Source: Senimuribacter sp049852125 (GTDB lineage: Bacteria > Bacillota > Clostridia > Peptostreptococcales > Anaerovoracaceae). From it: 64,000 nucleotides of DNA. The stretch is from NCBI RefSeq assembly GCF_049852125.1, contig NZ_CP187532.1, forward strand, positions 992,001 through 1,056,000. The letters are read 5' to 3'. Within the stretch, counting starts at the first letter, position 1; each line of letters opens with the position of its first letter. A model generated the notes under the pieces. That model was not told the DNA's origin. It saw only the letters and a program-made list of their open reading frames with translations, and searched no databases. The position numbers were made by a program, and so were the translations under genes. Positions 24,507 through 33,586 of this stretch are shown here, one piece after another.

Positions 24507-25829
24507 ATGTTAGGCGCGTTGTTTTTACAAGTGATATTGATTTTTTTAAACGCTACGTTTGCAAGTGCGGAGATTGCCGTTATATCTATGAATGATACAC
24601 GACTGCTGGCAAAGGCAGAGCGTGGTGATAAGCGAGCCATGCGATTGTTTAGGCTGACGCGGCAGCCGGCCAGATTTCTCGCTACGATTCAGGTGGCAAT
24701 CACGTTAGCGGGACTTCTAGGCAGCGCTTTTGCTGCTGAAAGCTTTGCAGAACCTCTGGTAAAGCAGATATCTGCAGTTGTGCCGCAGATATCCGTATCT
24801 GTGTTAAAATCGGTGTCTGTAATTTTAATTACGCTCATTCTGGCTTATTTCAATCTGGTATTTGGCGAACTAGTTCCTAAACGCATCGCGATGAAAAAGG
24901 CTGAAGCCTTAGGCCTTGCTCTGTCGGGTCTGCTTCACGGTGTATCAAAGGTATTTGCGCCGCTGGTGTTTTTGCTGACGCTGTCTACAAACGGCGTCCT
25001 CAGACTTTTGGGAATTGATCCGGAAGAAGATGAGGAAAAGGTATCAGAAGAAGAAATTCGAATGATGCTGACAGCAGGAAACAAACAGGGAATTATTGAT
25101 GAGGATGAAAGTCAGATCATTGAGAATGTGTTTGAGTTCGACGATATTACAGCGGAACAGATTTGTACTCATAGAGTTGATATCGCTTGTTTGGATACGG
25201 AAGATGATATGCAAGCCTGGGAGAAGATCATTTATGAAGGCAGATATACTTATTATCCCGTTTGTTCAGGAAATATTGATGAAATCGTAGGCGTTTTAGA
25301 CACAAAGGATTATTTTCGCATAGAGGCAAAGGATCAAGCTGAGATTGTAAAAAAAGCGGTCAAAAAGGCATATTTCATACCTGAAACGATGAAGGCCAAT
25401 GTGTTGTTTCGCAATATGAGGAAAAAAAGATGCTATTTTGCCTTGGTGATTGATGAATACGGCGGATTATCAGGCATTGTAACACTGCATGATTTAATGG
25501 AAGCATTAGTGGGGGATCTTTATGATGCGGAAGATCAAAGAGAGGAAACGATTCGCTATTTAGGTGAGAATCGATGGGAGGTCTATGGCTGCGCGGATGT
25601 TAGCGAGGTGAGCCAGGCGTTAGGTGTTTCGCTGCCAGAAAAGCTATATGATACTTTCGGCGGTTTTCTTTGTGGAATTTTGGATGAGATACCGGAAGAT
25701 GGAGCGGAACTGTTTGTAGAAACAGAATGTTTAAGAATTCAGATTCTCAGTGTTGAGAATCACAGGATTGGAGTTACCACTGTAGAGAAAAAGAACGAAA
25801 TCCCTGAGAAATCACCTGGACAAAATTAA
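24507..25829 (+). CDS. CorC/HlyC-family membrane protein (CNNM-like)
   Basis: A 440-residue protein with an N-terminal DUF21 membrane domain (residues 1-165, four hydrophobic segments, ASAEIAVISMND), a CBS pair (about 205-335) and a C-terminal CorC_HlyC domain (about 350-425). Members export Mg or other divalent cations. GGAGG precedes the ATG. Its stop codon overlaps that of the convergent XRE regulator. There is no sign of a Mg riboswitch in the leader. Confidence 0.9.
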   Translation: MLGALFLQVILIFLNATFASAEIAVISMNDTRLLAKAERGDKRAMRLFRLTRQPARFLATIQVAITLAGLLGSAFAAESFAEPLVKQISAVVPQISVSVLKSVSVILITLILAYFNLVFGELVPKRIAMKKAEALGLALSGLLHGVSKVFAPLVFLLTLSTNGVLRLLGIDPEEDEEKVSEEEIRMMLTAGNKQGIIDEDESQIIENVFEFDDITAEQICTHRVDIACLDTEDDMQAWEKIIYEGRYTYYPVCSGNIDEIVGVLDTKDYFRIEAKDQAEIVKKAVKKAYFIPETMKANVLFRNMRKKRCYFALVIDEYGGLSGIVTLHDLMEALVGDLYDAEDQREETIRYLGENRWEVYGCADVSEVSQALGVSLPEKLYDTFGGFLCGILDEIPEDGAELFVETECLRIQILSVENHRIGVTTVEKKNEIPEKSPGQN

Positions 25830-26212
25830 CGTTTTACAAAATGTCTCCAAGCTTTTTCGTGCGCTTGTAAGGTTTGTGCTTTGTGAAGAAGACATTGTTG
25901 CTGTTCATCTGTCAATCTGCTGAAAATACTGAGAAGACGAGGAAGTTGGTTATCCGTGTAGTCGGTAAAGAGAATATGATCAGAGAAGGATTTTTTAGGA
26001 TCTCCGAGCAAGGTGTCTATTGTGATTCCGTAAAACTGGGCGAGATCCATAAGGCTTTCTGTATGCGGTATCATTCTGCCGGTTTCATATTGAACATATG
26101 TGCAGCGGCATACATGGAGAACCTTAGCTATATCGGATTGTGTATAGCCGAAAACCGTTCGGATATACCGCAGGTTTTCGGCTATTTGCGAGTTTCGGTC
26201 TTTGTTCTCCAA
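25826..26212 (-). CDS. XRE-family helix-turn-helix regulator
   Basis: A 128-residue protein with an N-terminal Cro/CI-type helix-turn-helix (residues 10-65: IRTVFGYTQSDIAKVLHVCR, YETGRMIP) and a C-terminal tail of unknown role. It is divergent from the radical SAM gene. A palindrome in the shared 190-base gap may be its operator. Its stop overlaps the convergent CorC gene by three bases. Confidence 0.8.
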   Translation of the reverse strand: MENKDRNSQIAENLRYIRTVFGYTQSDIAKVLHVCRCTYVQYETGRMIPHTESLMDLAQFYGITIDTLLGDPKKSFSDHILFTDYTDNQLPRLLSIFSRLTDEQQQCLLHKAQTLQAHEKAWRHFVKR

Positions 26213-26288
26213 GTTGGCTACCTCCTGTTCATGGAATCCTTTCTATATATAAAGAGACGTTAGTCTAAGGAAAAGTTTCACTTTTTTT

Positions 26289-26310
26289 CGACAAATTTCG
26301 AGATTTGTTG
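26289..26310. promoter_or_regulatory. Palindrome in the XRE/radical SAM divergent gap
   Basis: CGACAAAT and ATTTGTTG are inverted arms (one mismatch) around TTCGAG. It fits an operator bound by the XRE regulator. TTCGACA within it also equals a Spo0A box, which may be coincidence. Confidence 0.4.
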
Positions 26311-26404
26311 GATTTCCAGACAAAGCCGAAGTTTTGATATTTGCGGATGTTAAATGTCATATTTATAATGAGGCATATAGAATGTAACAGGAGGCAGGAG
26401 ATTG

Positions 26405-27769
26405 ATGAACATATGGAATCATAAATTAGGCAGAATGGCTTTTTCAAAAGCGATAGACGCGTCATATGGCAAAATGGGAAGGGACCGGCAGAAGGTTATC
26501 AGCGATATGCTTCGTATGGCGGAAGGATATGTTGAGAAAACAGATGTAGATATCGATTTTGATCGGCTGCAAAGGCTTACAATGGATGAAAACAGCGCGC
26601 TTTCTAAATACATTGGAAGATTTTTTGAAGAACTGGATAAGAACGTTTTGAAGACGGCGATTTTGAACCTGGGCTACGAGGCGATGTTTTGCGGTACGAA
26701 AACGATGGAGGACGCTCGTAAAGAGCATGACTGCAATGTACCGTGGCTGATTTTAATGGATCCAACCAGCGCCTGCAATCTTCAATGTGTCGGTTGCTGG
26801 GCTGCAGAATATGGTAATAAGCTGAACCTGACTTTTAAGGAAATGGATCGCGTGATCCGGCAGGGCAAGGAGCTGGGGATCTATTTTTACATGTACACTG
26901 GTGGAGAACCTTTGGTGCGAAAGGATGATTTAATCAGATTATGTGAAACGCATCCAGATTGTGCGTTTATGGCTTTTACCAATGGCACGTTGGTAGATCA
27001 GGCGTTTTGCGATCAGCTGAAGCAGGTAGGAAATCTGTATCTTGCTATTAGCCTAGAAGGCAGCGAGGAGGTTAATGACCTGCGGCGTGGAAATGGCGTT
27101 TACAGCAAAGTTATGCGCGCCATGGATTTATTGAAAAAGAATGGATGTCTTTTTGGAACGTCTATTTGCTATACCCGTCAAAATATAGAAAAGGTAACAT
27201 CTGATGATTTTATTCATATGGAGATAGAGAAAGGTGTGAAATTTTCGATGTATTTTCACTATATGCCTGTAGGCAGCGACGCTTCAACTGATTTGCTGCC
27301 TACGGCCGAACAGCGTCTGTATATGTACCGCCGCGTTAGAGAGATACGGGATATGGAAGAAGGGCAAGGTATGTTCTGCTTTGACTTTCAAAATGACGGA
27401 GAATATGTGGGAGGCTGCATTGCGGGAGGCAGAAACTATTTTCATATCAATGCTAACGGCGATGCTGAACCGTGTGTATTTGTTCATTACTCTAACGCAA
27501 ATATAAAAGAAAACAGTTTGCTTGAAATTCTCCATTCACCTATTTTTATGGCGTATCACGATAATCAGCCTTTTAATGACAATCATTTAAGGCCATGTCC
27601 TATGCTGGAGAATCCGGATATTCTGCCGGAGCTGGTAAGGAAAACCGGCGCAAAATCTACGGATCTTGCATCTCCGGAGACGGCGGAGTCGCTGTGCGGT
27701 AAATGCCGGGGTTATGCTGATACGTGGAAGACTGCGGCAGACACCCTTTGGTCAAAAAGGGAAAAATAA
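26405..27769 (+). CDS. Radical SAM protein with C-terminal cysteine region
   Basis: A 454-residue enzyme with the radical SAM cluster CNLQCVGC (CxxxCxxC) near residue 121, followed by YTGGEPLVRKDD, the SAM-binding GGEP. The C-terminal third has several cysteines (GGCIAGG, EPCVF, RPCPM, CGKC) that fit a SPASM-like domain with extra FeS clusters. ATG 26405 follows AGGAGG by 10 bases; a TTG one codon earlier is possible. It is monocistronic and divergent from an XRE regulator. There is no peptide precursor gene nearby, so I cannot say whether it modifies a peptide, a protein or a small molecule. Confidence 0.85.
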   Translation: MNIWNHKLGRMAFSKAIDASYGKMGRDRQKVISDMLRMAEGYVEKTDVDIDFDRLQRLTMDENSALSKYIGRFFEELDKNVLKTAILNLGYEAMFCGTKTMEDARKEHDCNVPWLILMDPTSACNLQCVGCWAAEYGNKLNLTFKEMDRVIRQGKELGIYFYMYTGGEPLVRKDDLIRLCETHPDCAFMAFTNGTLVDQAFCDQLKQVGNLYLAISLEGSEEVNDLRRGNGVYSKVMRAMDLLKKNGCLFGTSICYTRQNIEKVTSDDFIHMEIEKGVKFSMYFHYMPVGSDASTDLLPTAEQRLYMYRRVREIRDMEEGQGMFCFDFQNDGEYVGGCIAGGRNYFHINANGDAEPCVFVHYSNANIKENSLLEILHSPIFMAYHDNQPFNDNHLRPCPMLENPDILPELVRKTGAKSTDLASPETAESLCGKCRGYADTWKTAADTLWSKREK

Positions 27770-27782
27770 TGGATTTTGACGT

Positions 27783-27818
27783 GAAAGCTGTCCTGCGAGG
27801 CGGCTTTCTTTTTCTTTT
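27783..27818 (+). terminator. Terminator after the radical SAM gene
   Basis: GAAAGCTG / CGGCTTTC stem with a 10-base loop, then TTTTTCTTTT. Confidence 0.75.
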
Positions 27819-27843
27819 GACATGCGATAACAGATAAAACCTG

Positions 27844-27872
27844 TTGAAGAAACGCGCGGCAGGTGCTATACT
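27844..27872 (+). promoter_or_regulatory. Promoter of the NifU-like/GGGtGRT operon
   Basis: TTGAAG (27844-27849), 17 bases, TATACT (27867-27872), 33 bases before the ATG. Confidence 0.7.
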
Positions 27873-27904
27873 GGGATAGTAATGAATCTTAACGGAGGTA
27901 GAAG

Positions 27905-28597
27905 ATGATCTATACAAAAGAAGTCGAGAACATGTGCATCGTGAACAGGGATGCCAATCATGGACCTGCCCCGATTCCGGAAGAAGGAAAATGGGTGCAG
28001 GCGAAGGAAATCAAGGACATTTCTGGTCTGACCCATGGTGTGGGTTGGTGCGCGCCGCAGCAGGGCGCCTGCAAGCTGACGTTGAATGTGAAGGATGGCA
28101 TTATCCAGGAAGCACTGATCGAGACGCTGGGATGTTCCGGTATGACTCACTCTGCGGCTATGGCAGGTGAGATTCTGGTCGGAAAGACCATTTTGGAAGC
28201 GCTGAACACAGATTTGGTCTGTGATGCAATTAATACAGCAATGCGGGAGCTGTTCCTGCAAATTGTTTATGGCAGAAGCCAGTCGGCATTTTCGGAAGGA
28301 GGACTTGCCGTTGGCGCGGGACTTGAGGATCTTGGTAAAGGAACCAGAAGTCAGGTGGGAACCATCTTCTCCACTGCGGCAAAGGGACCTAGATATCTGG
28401 AATTAGCAGAAGGCTATATTCTGGAAGAGGGTTTGGACGAGAACGACAATATTATCGGATATAAATACGTAAATCTGGGACGCATGATGGATTTCATCAA
28501 GGACGGCGTAGACCCTATGGAAGCCATTGAAAAAGCCAGCGGCGAATATGGCAGATTTAGCGAAGCGGTCAAGAAGATCGATCCGCGGAAGGAATAG
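27905..28597 (+). CDS. NifU/IscU-like scaffold protein paired with GGGtGRT protein
   Basis: A 230-residue protein whose residues 45-110 resemble the NifU N-terminal FeS scaffold: WCAPQQGACKLTLNVKDG, then ETLGCSGMTHSAAMAGEILVGKT. Candidate ligands are Cys49, Cys56, Cys77 and Cys106. The C-terminal 110 residues do not match known scaffolds and carry an acidic, helical tail. It has a good promoter and AACGGAGGT ribosome site, and is followed 12 bases later by the GGGtGRT protein. No cysteine desulfurase is adjacent, so a role in general FeS assembly is doubtful. A dedicated cluster carrier for its partner is possible. Confidence 0.75.
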   Translation: MIYTKEVENMCIVNRDANHGPAPIPEEGKWVQAKEIKDISGLTHGVGWCAPQQGACKLTLNVKDGIIQEALIETLGCSGMTHSAAMAGEILVGKTILEALNTDLVCDAINTAMRELFLQIVYGRSQSAFSEGGLAVGAGLEDLGKGTRSQVGTIFSTAAKGPRYLELAEGYILEEGLDENDNIIGYKYVNLGRMMDFIKDGVDPMEAIEKASGEYGRFSEAVKKIDPRKE

Positions 28598-28609
28598 GAG
28601 GAGTCAGGG

Positions 28610-29611
28610 ATGGAATTGTTTGAAAACTATGATAGAAGGATCGCCGGAATCGAGGCGGTTATGAAAGAATACGGAATCAAGGATCTGGAAGAAGCGCGTA
28701 AGATGTGCACAGATAAAGGCTTTGATCCATATGAAATTGCAAAGGGCATTCAGCCGATCTGTTTTGAGGATGTCTGCTGGGCATATGTGCTCGGCGCTGC
28801 CATTGCTATGAAAAAGGGCGCGGTGACTGCGGCGGAAGCAGCAAAGGCCATCGGTGAGGGATTGCAGGCATTTTGCATTCCAGGCTCTGTGGCTGATGAC
28901 AGAAAGGTCGGAATTGGTCATGGCAATTTGGCCTCTATGCTGCTCAGTGAGGAAACGGAGTGCTTTGCTTTTCTTGCAGGTCACGAATCCTTTGCGGCGG
29001 CAGAAGGCGCGATCGGTATCGCCAACTCAGCTAACAAGGTCAGAACAAAACCTCTGCGGGTTATTCTGAACGGTCTTGGAAAGGACGCCGCCCTGATTAT
29101 TTCCAGAATCAACGGATTCACATATGTGCAGACGGAATTTGATTTCTATACAGGCGAACTGAAGATTGTTAAGGAAACGCCGTATTCTAAAGGCGACCGC
29201 GCTAAGGTAAAGTGCTATGGCGCTTTTGACGTAAGAGAAGGCGTTGCTATCATGCATCACGAAAATGTAGACGTGTCTATTACTGGAAATTCTACTAATC
29301 CGACGAGATTCCAGCATCCTGTTGCGGGAACCTATAAGAAGGAGCGGGTTCTGGAAGGCAAGAAGTATTTCTCTGTTGCGTCGGGCGGAGGTACAGGAAG
29401 AACGTTGCATCCGGACAACATGGCGGCAGGACCTTCTTCCTACGGTATGACGGATACCATGGGAAGGATGCATTCCGACGCGCAGTTCGCGGGCTCATCT
29501 TCTGTGCCTGCACATGTTGAAATGATGGGATTCTTGGGTATGGGCAACAACCCGATGGTTGGCGCAAGCGTGGCTGTCGCGGTTGCCGTGCAGGAAGCTT
29601 GTAAGGGTTGA
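28610..29611 (+). CDS. GGGtGRT-family protein (uncharacterised)
   Basis: A 333-residue soluble protein named for its motif: GGGTGRT at residues 259-265, followed by a glycine/methionine-rich conserved-looking tail (AGPSSYGMTDTMGRMHSD, GFLGMGNNPMVG). Two internal cysteines lie in PICFEDVCW and another in AFCIPGS. No membrane segment or signal peptide is seen. The family is known from anaerobes and typically sits beside a NifU-like gene, as here; no biochemical function is established to my knowledge. It ends at a strong bidirectional terminator. Confidence 0.85.
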   Translation: MELFENYDRRIAGIEAVMKEYGIKDLEEARKMCTDKGFDPYEIAKGIQPICFEDVCWAYVLGAAIAMKKGAVTAAEAAKAIGEGLQAFCIPGSVADDRKVGIGHGNLASMLLSEETECFAFLAGHESFAAAEGAIGIANSANKVRTKPLRVILNGLGKDAALIISRINGFTYVQTEFDFYTGELKIVKETPYSKGDRAKVKCYGAFDVREGVAIMHHENVDVSITGNSTNPTRFQHPVAGTYKKERVLEGKKYFSVASGGGTGRTLHPDNMAAGPSSYGMTDTMGRMHSDAQFAGSSSVPAHVEMMGFLGMGNNPMVGASVAVAVAVQEACKG

Positions 29612-29633
29612 GAAACCGATTTTTATAGTAGAT

Positions 29634-29670
29634 AAAACGACTTCGGGAGATTTTCCCGAAGTCGTTTTTT
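29634..29670 (+). terminator. Bidirectional terminator between convergent operons
   Basis: A perfect 15-bp stem AAAACGACTTCGGGA / TCCCGAAGTCGTTTT with a five-base loop and T-run. The A-rich upstream arm lets it serve the minus-strand operon too. Confidence 0.92.
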
Positions 29671-29707
29671 CACGTCTGATACAGGGAATGATCAAAGGGC
29701 GTCAGCG

Positions 29708-31108
29708 CTAAGGTCCCCAATGTATATTGATGCCGTTTGTTTCCTGACCGTATACCCGGCCGCTTTGATCCAGACTGTTTTCATAATAGCCAGCGTAAAC
29801 CAGTCCGGATGATTCATAGACCAGCAGGTAGACAGAGTTAAGCGGAGTAAGTCCGTTCTGCAGGGACATCATACCGAGGGCCAGCCGATTGTCTGAATAG
29901 TCCATCGCCAGAAAATCAGCTGAGATTTCATCATTCCTCTCTGTTTCTTCCGGCAGGTACAGTTGATCTGTGAGAAAGCGCCTGTAACGTCCGCGTTCTT
30001 TGACAAAACAGTGAATCTTTTTGTTGTTTTGCACAGCCATATAGAACGATTTGTTTTGATAAGTATCAAAGAGCAGAGGATCCTTGTCAATATCCGCTGT
30101 TTTTCCCATAGAAAGCTTTTGTTTTTTTTTCATGGTATCGCGGTCTATAACCGTCAAATAGCAACGTCCCTGTTCATAGGTTATGAGAAGCAGTTCATCT
30201 TCATCTGTGCTGGTTGTAAGAGATAGAGCGCGGGCGTCCTCAGCAAGAGGATATGCCAGATGAGCGTGCTTCATATCGTAGTTGTAGACTGTTTTATTCG
30301 ATACGATCTGCGTGTCTTCTACGTATGGGATAAAGTGTATTCCGCGCATATCTTCAGGCATAGCGTAGTCGTCGCTTGAACAGAGGGTCAGATAAGCGCC
30401 CTGGGGTGAAGTAAGACTGACTGGATGGTTCGTGTAGGAATAATATCCTGACCAGGGACGGGAACCGTTAAACTCACAGGTGACATGGATGATTTCGCCG
30501 TCGCTGTTTCTCAGGACATCAACCGTATAGTAGGCGTCGTATACAGGCAGTCTGAAATACGAGTTTATCTTTTCATTCTCCGGTTGCTGCTCACGAACAT
30601 TATAATCGGGGTGAGATATTTGCAGCGACACGGGATAGTAGGTGAAATACTTGTTCAAGGGTAATCTTATATGCTTGTCATCGCCTGTATCCGCTTGTTT
30701 TACAGCATCCAAAAGTAGCGGACCCATGGTTGAATCCCTGTAGAAGTCGGCATTTTTATCAGAGAAATTGTAAGAGACACCTATGCTTTCAGCCAGAGCA
30801 TCCGCCAAAAAGGGAACTATTCTGTTTTTATCCTCCCCTTCAGGCGGTGTATGTTCGAAGCGAAACGCAGCGGTATACTTTAGGCTTTCATTGATATCAT
30901 AACGGGTTTCCCAGTGCAGACAATCCTGAAACAGGCTTCGGCTCGTTATGGTGACGCCTGCCGCCTTGTCTCGGTCGCCAGCCAGGACTGTTTCGGTAAC
31001 TGTGACCTGCTCCTTTAGTCCGTTAATAGAAAATCCGGTATAGAGGATGAAGCAAGCTGCCAGAGCGGAAAACAGACATAAGAGTACGGCGCTTCTACGC
31101 ATTTTCAT
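29708..31108 (-). CDS. Membrane-anchored extracytoplasmic protein of ABC operon
   Basis: A 466-residue protein with one N-terminal membrane anchor (residues 5-25, AVLLCLFSALAACFILYTGF) and a large extracytoplasmic part rich in Tyr and Asp, possibly beta-propeller-like. The start at 31108 has GGGAGGTG. It overlaps the preceding membrane gene by 14 bases and closes the GntR/ABC operon. I do not recognise a family; a role as an extracellular sensor or accessory of the ABC exporter is a guess from position. Confidence 0.7.
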   Translation of the reverse strand: MKMRRSAVLLCLFSALAACFILYTGFSINGLKEQVTVTETVLAGDRDKAAGVTITSRSLFQDCLHWETRYDINESLKYTAAFRFEHTPPEGEDKNRIVPFLADALAESIGVSYNFSDKNADFYRDSTMGPLLLDAVKQADTGDDKHIRLPLNKYFTYYPVSLQISHPDYNVREQQPENEKINSYFRLPVYDAYYTVDVLRNSDGEIIHVTCEFNGSRPWSGYYSYTNHPVSLTSPQGAYLTLCSSDDYAMPEDMRGIHFIPYVEDTQIVSNKTVYNYDMKHAHLAYPLAEDARALSLTTSTDEDELLLITYEQGRCYLTVIDRDTMKKKQKLSMGKTADIDKDPLLFDTYQNKSFYMAVQNNKKIHCFVKERGRYRRFLTDQLYLPEETERNDEISADFLAMDYSDNRLALGMMSLQNGLTPLNSVYLLVYESSGLVYAGYYENSLDQSGRVYGQETNGINIHWGP

Positions 31109-31856
31109 ACACCTCCCGAAAACCATGACGGCAGTCATGGATCATAATGACTAGTGAATAAAGTTCGATGACGATACATGCGGCTAACATGAATAATTTT
31201 GCCCCGGAGACAAAAGAACCGGTAGCGCTGCGGGAAAAGGAAACAAAAGTACATACGGCCAGTAAAGGCGCCGCGAAATTGAATCGTCCGTGAAGCTGCT
31301 TTAGAGCGAACAGCGACGCGCTGACCGCGGCGCTGATGATAAGGATTATATTTTCTATGTGCAGCCAGATATCGTCCAGAGGGAGAAGGCTGTGAAATAC
31401 AGGTACTTCGTAGGCTGCCAGGAAAACGCCCAGATAAGAGGACGCGATATGCGGCTCATGCATAAAAATTCTGGACAGTATCAGCAGAAGTCCCAGCTGG
31501 AACGCCCAGAAAATCATGATGACGAAGACATTGCAGAGCATCCAGATCCAGGGAAGAAATCTTTCTGACAGAGGAAGTCTGTACAGAGTGTATCTCATCC
31601 GGTTAGAACCCTTTGCGCTGCAGATGCCGCAGAGCAAAGCATACATGCACGCAGCAGACAAACCAAAGACCAGCGTAATGTGACCTTCATCTATAACATC
31701 ATTTAGCGTGAAATTATAGATGCCTTGTTCAGCGTATTTATGAAGCACGACTTTGAATAGAGAGATTTCAACCGCGGCGGTTACAGCTAAAAGCAGGGAA
31801 AGCTTTGGCAGAATTCGCTGGGCGGCGTATGCGAAAATGGAATTGTATTTTTGCAC
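31095..31856 (-). CDS. ABC transporter membrane protein
   Basis: A 253-residue protein with about six hydrophobic segments, the usual size for an ABC-2-type permease subunit. The start is GTG at 31856 behind GGGAG. It lies 4 bases after the ATPase gene and overlaps the next gene. It is probably the membrane partner of the ATPase in a YtrBCD-like exporter. Substrate unknown; related operons respond to cell-wall antibiotics. Confidence 0.7.
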   Translation of the reverse strand: MQKYNSIFAYAAQRILPKLSLLLAVTAAVEISLFKVVLHKYAEQGIYNFTLNDVIDEGHITLVFGLSAACMYALLCGICSAKGSNRMRYTLYRLPLSERFLPWIWMLCNVFVIMIFWAFQLGLLLILSRIFMHEPHIASSYLGVFLAAYEVPVFHSLLPLDDIWLHIENIILIISAAVSASLFALKQLHGRFNFAAPLLAVCTFVSFSRSATGSFVSGAKLFMLAACIVIELYSLVIMIHDCRHGFREVYENA

Positions 31857-31860
31857 GAGA

Positions 31861-32595
31861 TCACTCCCTTTCTTCTGTCATAGCCGACAAAGCGCGGCTG
31901 ACTCGATCCTGCTTGTAGCGGTAGGTTTCTTTTACGAATTGCAGCAGTGTTTTCCCTGTCTCGTCTAATTTATCCATAGAAGTATCTGCCGCCAAAGTCC
32001 CACGATGGATTAAAATTGCCCGGTCTATAAATTTTTCTACTTCTTCCAGAAGGTGTGTGGACAGTAGAATGGTTTCTTCCGGCTCTAATATACCCAGGAG
32101 TACCTTGTAGAAATCTTCACGGTTGAATACATCGTTGCCAGAGAAGGGTTCGTCCATCAAAATGTAGTCCGCGCCCTGGGAAAGGGCCAGAATTACTTCA
32201 AATTGATTTTGCTGTCCGACAGAAAAGTTTTTTAGCGCTTTCTTCTCCGGTAGCTGGAAAAACTCCATCAAGCCGTGGTATCGTTTATTACGAAAACCAG
32301 GAAATTGCATTTGATAGAATTCCTGATGCTGTTGAGGCGTAAGCGCGGAAAAAAATGAGTGTTCTCCGGTGGCAAAGGATATGCGAGAAATATTCTGATG
32401 GGTGATTGGCGCGCTGTCCAGCGTAATGTTCCCCTGATATCGCAGGAAGCCCAATATGCATTTCATCAGAGTGGTTTTGCCTGCTCCATTTTCACCGAAT
32501 AAGCCGATGATCTGTCCCTGCGGTATTGCTAGAGAGATGTCGTTTAGCGCCTTTTGTCCGCTGTATTTTTTCGTTACATTTTTTATTTCAATCAT
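31861..32595 (-). CDS. ABC transporter ATPase (YtrB-like)
   Basis: A 244-residue ATPase with Walker A GENGAGKTT (residues 35-43), a divergent signature SVGQQNQFEVILALS, Walker B YILMDEPFSG and a switch histidine in LLSTHLLEE. It lies in the GntR-membrane-ATPase-membrane order typical of YtrA-controlled exporters. Twelve bases separate it from the upstream membrane gene. Confidence 0.9.
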   Translation of the reverse strand: MIEIKNVTKKYSGQKALNDISLAIPQGQIIGLFGENGAGKTTLMKCILGFLRYQGNITLDSAPITHQNISRISFATGEHSFFSALTPQQHQEFYQMQFPGFRNKRYHGLMEFFQLPEKKALKNFSVGQQNQFEVILALSQGADYILMDEPFSGNDVFNREDFYKVLLGILEPEETILLSTHLLEEVEKFIDRAILIHRGTLAADTSMDKLDETGKTLLQFVKETYRYKQDRVSRALSAMTEERE

Positions 32596-32607
32596 GGCGG
32601 ATCTCCT

Positions 32608-33153
32608 TTACATGAACCAAAAGTTTTTCCATTGCCCTGGCGTCATGCAGGCGGCGGGGGTCAGGGTTACATATAGCAGATAGAAAAGACAGATGAGCAG
32701 GCATGCTGTAATCGCCGACGCTGCAAGACCGACGCACGGCATTGTGAGACAGCGTTTTGCCAGTTCATACTTTGATGGAAGTCGTTTCATCAGATAGATG
32801 CTTTTGCTGTTCTGTGTATGATAACGATAGTGATATAAGGCAAGAGGAATCATAGACAGAGCCAGTATCAAAAAGCCGGTCAGGGTATAATCCATCAGGA
32901 CCTTAAAGTCTGGCATCTGCGCACCCGGCAGTATCGTTTTCGTAGAGCCGGCGGTGAAAAACAGTGCGTGATAGCAGTTTATGAAGCGGATTGGAAATAC
33001 CAGACTGATCAGGATACTTGTGATAAGACCGGCGATCAGAGCGGATCGTTCCTTTTTCCAGGAGATACCAAGAGGAACACTGTCTTCTGCTCTTTTTCGG
33101 TAAGCTTTGCCCGGCTTCTGAACCTGAGGCTGCGCCGTTCTATTTTTCATCAT
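32608..33153 (-). CDS. Small membrane protein of the ABC operon
   Basis: A 181-residue protein with a basic N terminus (about 40 residues) and four hydrophobic segments. GGAGGAAT precedes ATG 33153. It overlaps gntR by 14 bases, implying translational coupling. It may be a reduced ABC permease subunit; no family recognised. Confidence 0.65.
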   Translation of the reverse strand: MMKNRTAQPQVQKPGKAYRKRAEDSVPLGISWKKERSALIAGLITSILISLVFPIRFINCYHALFFTAGSTKTILPGAQMPDFKVLMDYTLTGFLILALSMIPLALYHYRYHTQNSKSIYLMKRLPSKYELAKRCLTMPCVGLAASAITACLLICLFYLLYVTLTPAACMTPGQWKNFWFM

Positions 33154-33541
33154 TTGATTCCTCCTTCCAGGCGGATTCAACTAGAGCTAACGCGTCGTTC
33201 ATGCTGATACCCATTTGCTTCATACTCATAATCAGAGATTGGGTGTCTCTCGTTAAAAGCGAAGAACGAATGCGGCGTATTTTTTCTTCGTCAATTGTGA
33301 CGCAGCTCTTTGCGCCACTGCGGGAAGCTATGATTCCTTCGTCTTCCAATATACGGTACGCCTTTTGTATGGTATTGGGATTTACGCCGATCCAGGCGGA
33401 TAACACGCGCCGAGATGGCATTTCATCTCCATTTTCAATACTACCAGCCACAATACCCCTCTGAACAAAGTAAATAATTTGCTGATATATGGGACTGGTG
33501 TCTTCTATGAGAAAGTTGTCAAAGGAAATCAAAGGAATCAC
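33140..33541 (-). CDS. GntR-family repressor, YtrA subfamily
   Basis: A 133-residue regulator with the GntR winged helix (PIYQQIIYFVQRGIVAGSIENG, SRRVLSAWIGVNPNTIQKAY) and a very short C-terminal dimer helix instead of an effector domain, which defines the YtrA subfamily. It heads the ABC operon and faces an 18-bp palindrome at its promoter, so it probably represses itself and the exporter. Confidence 0.9.
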   Translation of the reverse strand: MIPLISFDNFLIEDTSPIYQQIIYFVQRGIVAGSIENGDEMPSRRVLSAWIGVNPNTIQKAYRILEDEGIIASRSGAKSCVTIDEEKIRRIRSSLLTRDTQSLIMSMKQMGISMNDALALVESAWKEESNDEK

Positions 33542-33558
33542 CTTCTCTATAAAAAAGT

Positions 33559-33576
33559 GTATTATTTAAATAATAC
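33559..33576. promoter_or_regulatory. Operator of the YtrA-type repressor
   Basis: GTATTATTTAAATAATAC is a perfect 18-bp palindrome located just downstream of the -10 box, overlapping the expected transcript start. Confidence 0.75.
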
Positions 33577-33586
33577 GGTTAACTGT

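Noticed and set aside
26286..26300. Spo0A box (TTCGACA) at the radical SAM promoter
   Set aside because: A seven-base match is expected by chance in 64 kb, and it is better explained as part of a longer palindrome.
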